Source: Chinchilla lanigera
Taxonomy: Eukaryota; Chordata; Mammalia; Rodentia; Chinchillidae
Assembly (NCBI RefSeq): GCF_000276665.1
Contig: NW_004955466.1
Location: 11,273,567-11,337,566 of the forward strand
Length of the DNA stretch: 64,000 nt
Reading direction: 5' to 3'
The notes below the pieces were generated by a model. That model searched no databases. It was not told where the DNA came from and worked only from the letters and a program-made list of their open reading frames with translations. This document shows positions 61,255-64,000 of this stretch, one piece after another. The position numbers and the translations under genes were made by a program. Every line of letters begins with the position of its first letter. Positions within the stretch are counted from its first letter, which is position 1.

Positions 61255-61900
61255 ATTTTTAGTTGTTATTTTGAAAATTTTTAAGTCTTTTGAAAGTCAC
61301 AAGAATAGTACAGTACATACCAATACTCTAAGCCATCTATAGCATTTTGCACACTATTGCTTTCAGCTGAGCCACTTAAGAATTAGTTGTAGTCACACCC
61401 CCTACAGATAGCATCATAAATCTCTTATGTTTTTGTTTGTTTTTTTTTTTGGTTTTTCTCCGGTACCAGGAATCGAACTCACAACCTTGTGCTTCCCAAG
61501 CAGGCGCTGTGCCACTGAGCTAAATCCCCAGCCCCCATAAATTTCTTATGAACAAGGGCATTTCCCCTACATAACTACAGCACAATACTTTCACTGGAAA
61601 ATTTAACACTCATGTAATGAGATCTAATATCCTGGCTTATGAACTTAATTTGTTGTAAGATTTTGGAGAAGAGAGCTGTGTTCATGTTTGTGTGGGGAAG
61701 TTGGCTGAACTGTTTGCAAATAGAAGAATTTGTGAACTGAAGTATTACTATATATGATCCTTATCCAAATGTCCATGGGGGTTCCAATAATGCTCTTTAT
61801 AGCTGGCTTTATTGTCTTTTTTTTTAGGTGCAGGATCCAATCTAGGATCATGCATTGTATTTCATTTTCTCACGTCTTTATCTTTTTTAATTAAAAAACC
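61255..61900 (+). mobile_element. Old LINE-1-class segment, same family as 45265-46515, split by an ID
   Basis: cacaagaatagtacagtaca, gggcatttcccctacataac, ttccaataatgctctttat and gatcatgcattgtatttc match the same old LINE text. Confidence 0.6.
61430..61535 (-). repeat. ID SINE with target-site duplication
   Basis: ccggtaccaggaatcgaact ... gctaaatccccagcccc. Flanks cataaatctcttatg and cataaatttcttatg. Lies in the CCDC198 intron, sense to that gene. Confidence 0.95.
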
Positions 61901-62084
61901 TTACCTCTCCTTTTCTCTCACTCCCTCTCTCCTCCTGTATCTTCATTGTCTTAATTTTTTATTAACACTGACATTTTAAAGAATCCAGGTTAATTATCTT
62001 GCATGATGACCCTAGACTTGGGCATTTAAGAATTGTTTCCTTGTGGTTAAGTTAAGGTTACACACATTGGACAAGGATATTGGA

Positions 62085-62185
62085 TAAATGGTGTTTCTCA
62101 GTGCTTTTCACTGTGTGCTAGGTACACGATGTTCACATTTAATGTTCACATCAACTGACTTTATTGGGAACTAGGACCTCAACGG
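62085..62185 (-). repeat. MIR remnant, antisense
   Basis: cactgtgtgctaggtacacg ... ttattgggaactaggacctc: worn MIR. Confidence 0.45.
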
Positions 62186-62616
62186 GTCAGTCAGCTTTAT
62201 ATTTTTATTTTTTCACTAGAAGAGTTACATTTGATGTCAGATTGTATTTGTGTGCATATATATGTATTTACTTTAACATTTTATTTAAGCTGCATCCAGC
62301 ATCCATTTAGAATTCCCAGAATAACACAGTTTTGCTTGAGAAAGGTTAGCTTTCAAGAAAATAAAATCTTCCCAACCACCTTTAAGCAGGAAAACAATAC
62401 TAGATCTAGCCTAGGGCCTGCCCCAGTCTGGATAAAGCATTTTGAATCACCTTAGTGATCACTATCTATTAAAATTTTTAGCATATTTTATTTAAACTCT
62501 TGATCTAAGCACTTACATTCTATCATATAAGAAAGCCACCATTTCTTTTTTCTTCAGCCTCATATGTTTAAAAATCTACTTTACTGAGGTGTGACTGACA
62601 TTCACAGAGCTATGTA

Positions 62617-62762
62617 CTTTTTTTTAGTACTGAGGCTAAAACCTAGGGCAGTCACATTTAACTACATCCCCACCCTTTTTGATTTTGCAGCAGAGTCTCA
62701 CTAAATTGAGACTGGGCTTGAACTTGAGATCTTCCTGTCTCAGCCTCCCAGAGTGCTGGGAC
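62617..62762 (-). repeat. B1-dID fusion SINE
   Basis: agtactgaggctaaaaccta ... actacatccccacc, then cagagtctcactaaattgag ... ctcccagagtgctggga. Confidence 0.75.
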
Positions 62763-63039
62763 ATTTTAAATATATATACACCTTGATGAACTGAAAGTCA
62801 AGTATTTTGATGTAAAGATTTGTGCCTTGTGATTCAGCAGAGTCCTTTCTGCCTGAGGGAAGGCTTCCCTGTTCTTCCCTGGAATATCTTCATGATTATG
62901 ACTGTTGTCTGGCTACAGAGCCCTGATAGGTCACTACAGCTGACATGTCTGCAGCCCTGACCTCTCTTCTGAGCCACAGTGGACTTATTCAAAGCTGGAC
63001 ACCTCCGCCTTGACATTCACCTGGCCATGTATCAGCCTC

Positions 63040-63655
63040 ACCTCTTCTCTCACAAACCTGCTCTGCTCCTGGTTGCTGCAGTCCAGGAAACAGTATCACA
63101 TCTTCCCCATTACCTGCCCAGTCATTTGAGGAACCAAGCAGTTCCCCTGACCTTTTTAAAAAATACCTGATCACACTACATCCCTGCCCTATCAGTGTTC
63201 CCACTGACCTTAAGGTAGAGTTCAAAATCCGTACTTGACGTGCCTCACGAGGCCGCTGTGGAAGTCTCCGAAATCGTCTCTGCTTATCCTCTGAGTCTCT
63301 GCGCAGTGTCTAGAATGCATTATGCTCGCTCCCAGTGCAGGGCTTCTGCACATCCTGCCATTAGTTACAATTTTGAGCATTGCAGCATCCCTGGTCCTCA
63401 CCCTCACATGAACTCTTGCTCCTTCCTGTCCTATTGGAATGTCACTTCCCGGTGGAACGCTGCCCTGCTCCGCAGATTACCAGCTTTGCCAGTTATACTC
63501 TGCCTGGACATCTCGTTCATGGTGTGTCCTGAAAAGGCTCTACAGCCCAGGCATTGCATCTGCCTGGCTCCCGACCATGAGCTGAGCATGGAGCAATGCC
63601 TGGCACCTGTGTGTGCTCAATAGCTGTCTGTATAATAGTAAAGGACTCAACCAAT
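63040..63655 (+). repeat. L2 LINE 3' segment
   Basis: acaaacctgctctgctcc, aggtagagttcaaaatcc, cttgctccttcctgtcc, then gcaatgcctggcacctgt and a gtgctcaatagctg end. Open frames on both strands here (for example 63240-63623) are LINE artefacts. Confidence 0.7.
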
Positions 63656-64000
63656 AAATGATCAGAGAACTTTAGGATGTAGAAGTAATGGTAAGGAGGA
63701 CCTGGGAAAGTCTTCACTGGTGCTTAGAGGTATCCATTATCTCTGCTCTGCAAATGAGCCAGGAACTGCTAGAAGCATCCTACAGACTGAGAGGAGGAAT
63801 GTACTAGAACATCTGACTAGAAGGAGAAACTTTCACACAGAAAATGTTTGTTACTCCATGTGGTACTAATGTGATACTAATGATAGCACATGTCTGACAA
63901 CACCCTTGATCTTATGATAATTCAGGTCTCAAGTTAGCTTGTGAGCAAAATATCCCCAGTCAGCCTTGAAAATCAACCCTTGTCACTCAGAAAGTCTTAT

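Larger units (their letters stand above)
61100..64000 (-). other. CCDC198: CCDC198 last intron (partial)
   Basis: Sequence upstream of the terminal-exon acceptor. It holds an old L1 fragment, a young ID, MIR, B1-dID and L2. I found no conserved frame for the penultimate exon up to the window edge. Confidence 0.6.

Noticed and set aside
63240..63623. 127-codon frame near the right edge, considered as a CCDC198 exon
   Set aside because: Wrong strand for CCDC198, and the sequence is an L2 3' segment.
1..64000. Prokaryote-style systems (operons, CRISPR, defence islands, phage)
   Set aside because: Intron-exon genes, SINEs, LINEs and a CpG island show mammalian nuclear DNA. Nothing prokaryotic was seen.

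Overview
This is nuclear DNA from a mammal, almost certainly a non-murid rodent. It is AT-rich and intron-containing. It carries many young tRNA-derived ID SINEs, B1 SINEs with the internal duplication typical of rodents, and B1-ID fusion SINEs (B1-dID type). Older mammal-wide repeats are also present (MIR, L2, old L1, MLT1/MLT2/MaLR LTRs, hAT and pogo-like DNA elements). The SINE mix would suit Castorimorpha such as beaver, but I cannot fix the species from the sequence alone. There is no bacterial, CRISPR, tRNA or rRNA gene content.

Layout. 1-12.6 kb: intergenic, SINE-rich, no supported gene. 12.85-14.7 kb: a CpG island, interrupted by 990 unknown bases (13233-14222), that holds the promoter and first coding exon of NAA30. 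14.2-31.7 kb: the four coding exons of NAA30 on the + strand (exon ends 14513, 19414-19537, 21704-21759, 31595-31732). NAA30 is the catalytic subunit of the NatC N-terminal acetyltransferase. The start codon and roughly 160 N-terminal residues lie in the gap. 31.7-37.6 kb: a probable long 3' UTR with several poly(A) signals, inside a 9-kb stretch free of rodent SINEs. 37.6-60.8 kb: intergenic, a graveyard of MIR, L2, L1, DNA transposons and LTRs. It also holds one unexplained terminal-exon-like reading frame at 40121-40216. 60.86-61.10 kb: the terminal coding exon of CCDC198 (C14orf105 in human) on the - strand. The remaining CCDC198 exons lie beyond the right edge. 61.1-64 kb: the last intron of CCDC198, with repeats.

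NAA30 and CCDC198 are convergent, which matches the human chromosome 14q order as I remember it. They are neighbours by position; nothing here suggests a shared function. The most interesting non-gene items are the orphan exon-like frame at 40.1 kb, a 46-bp-arm hairpin at 54.3 kb, two copies of a pogo-like MITE, an L1 split by a DNA transposon, and a near-identical 39/40-bp pair 2.1 kb apart upstream of NAA30.
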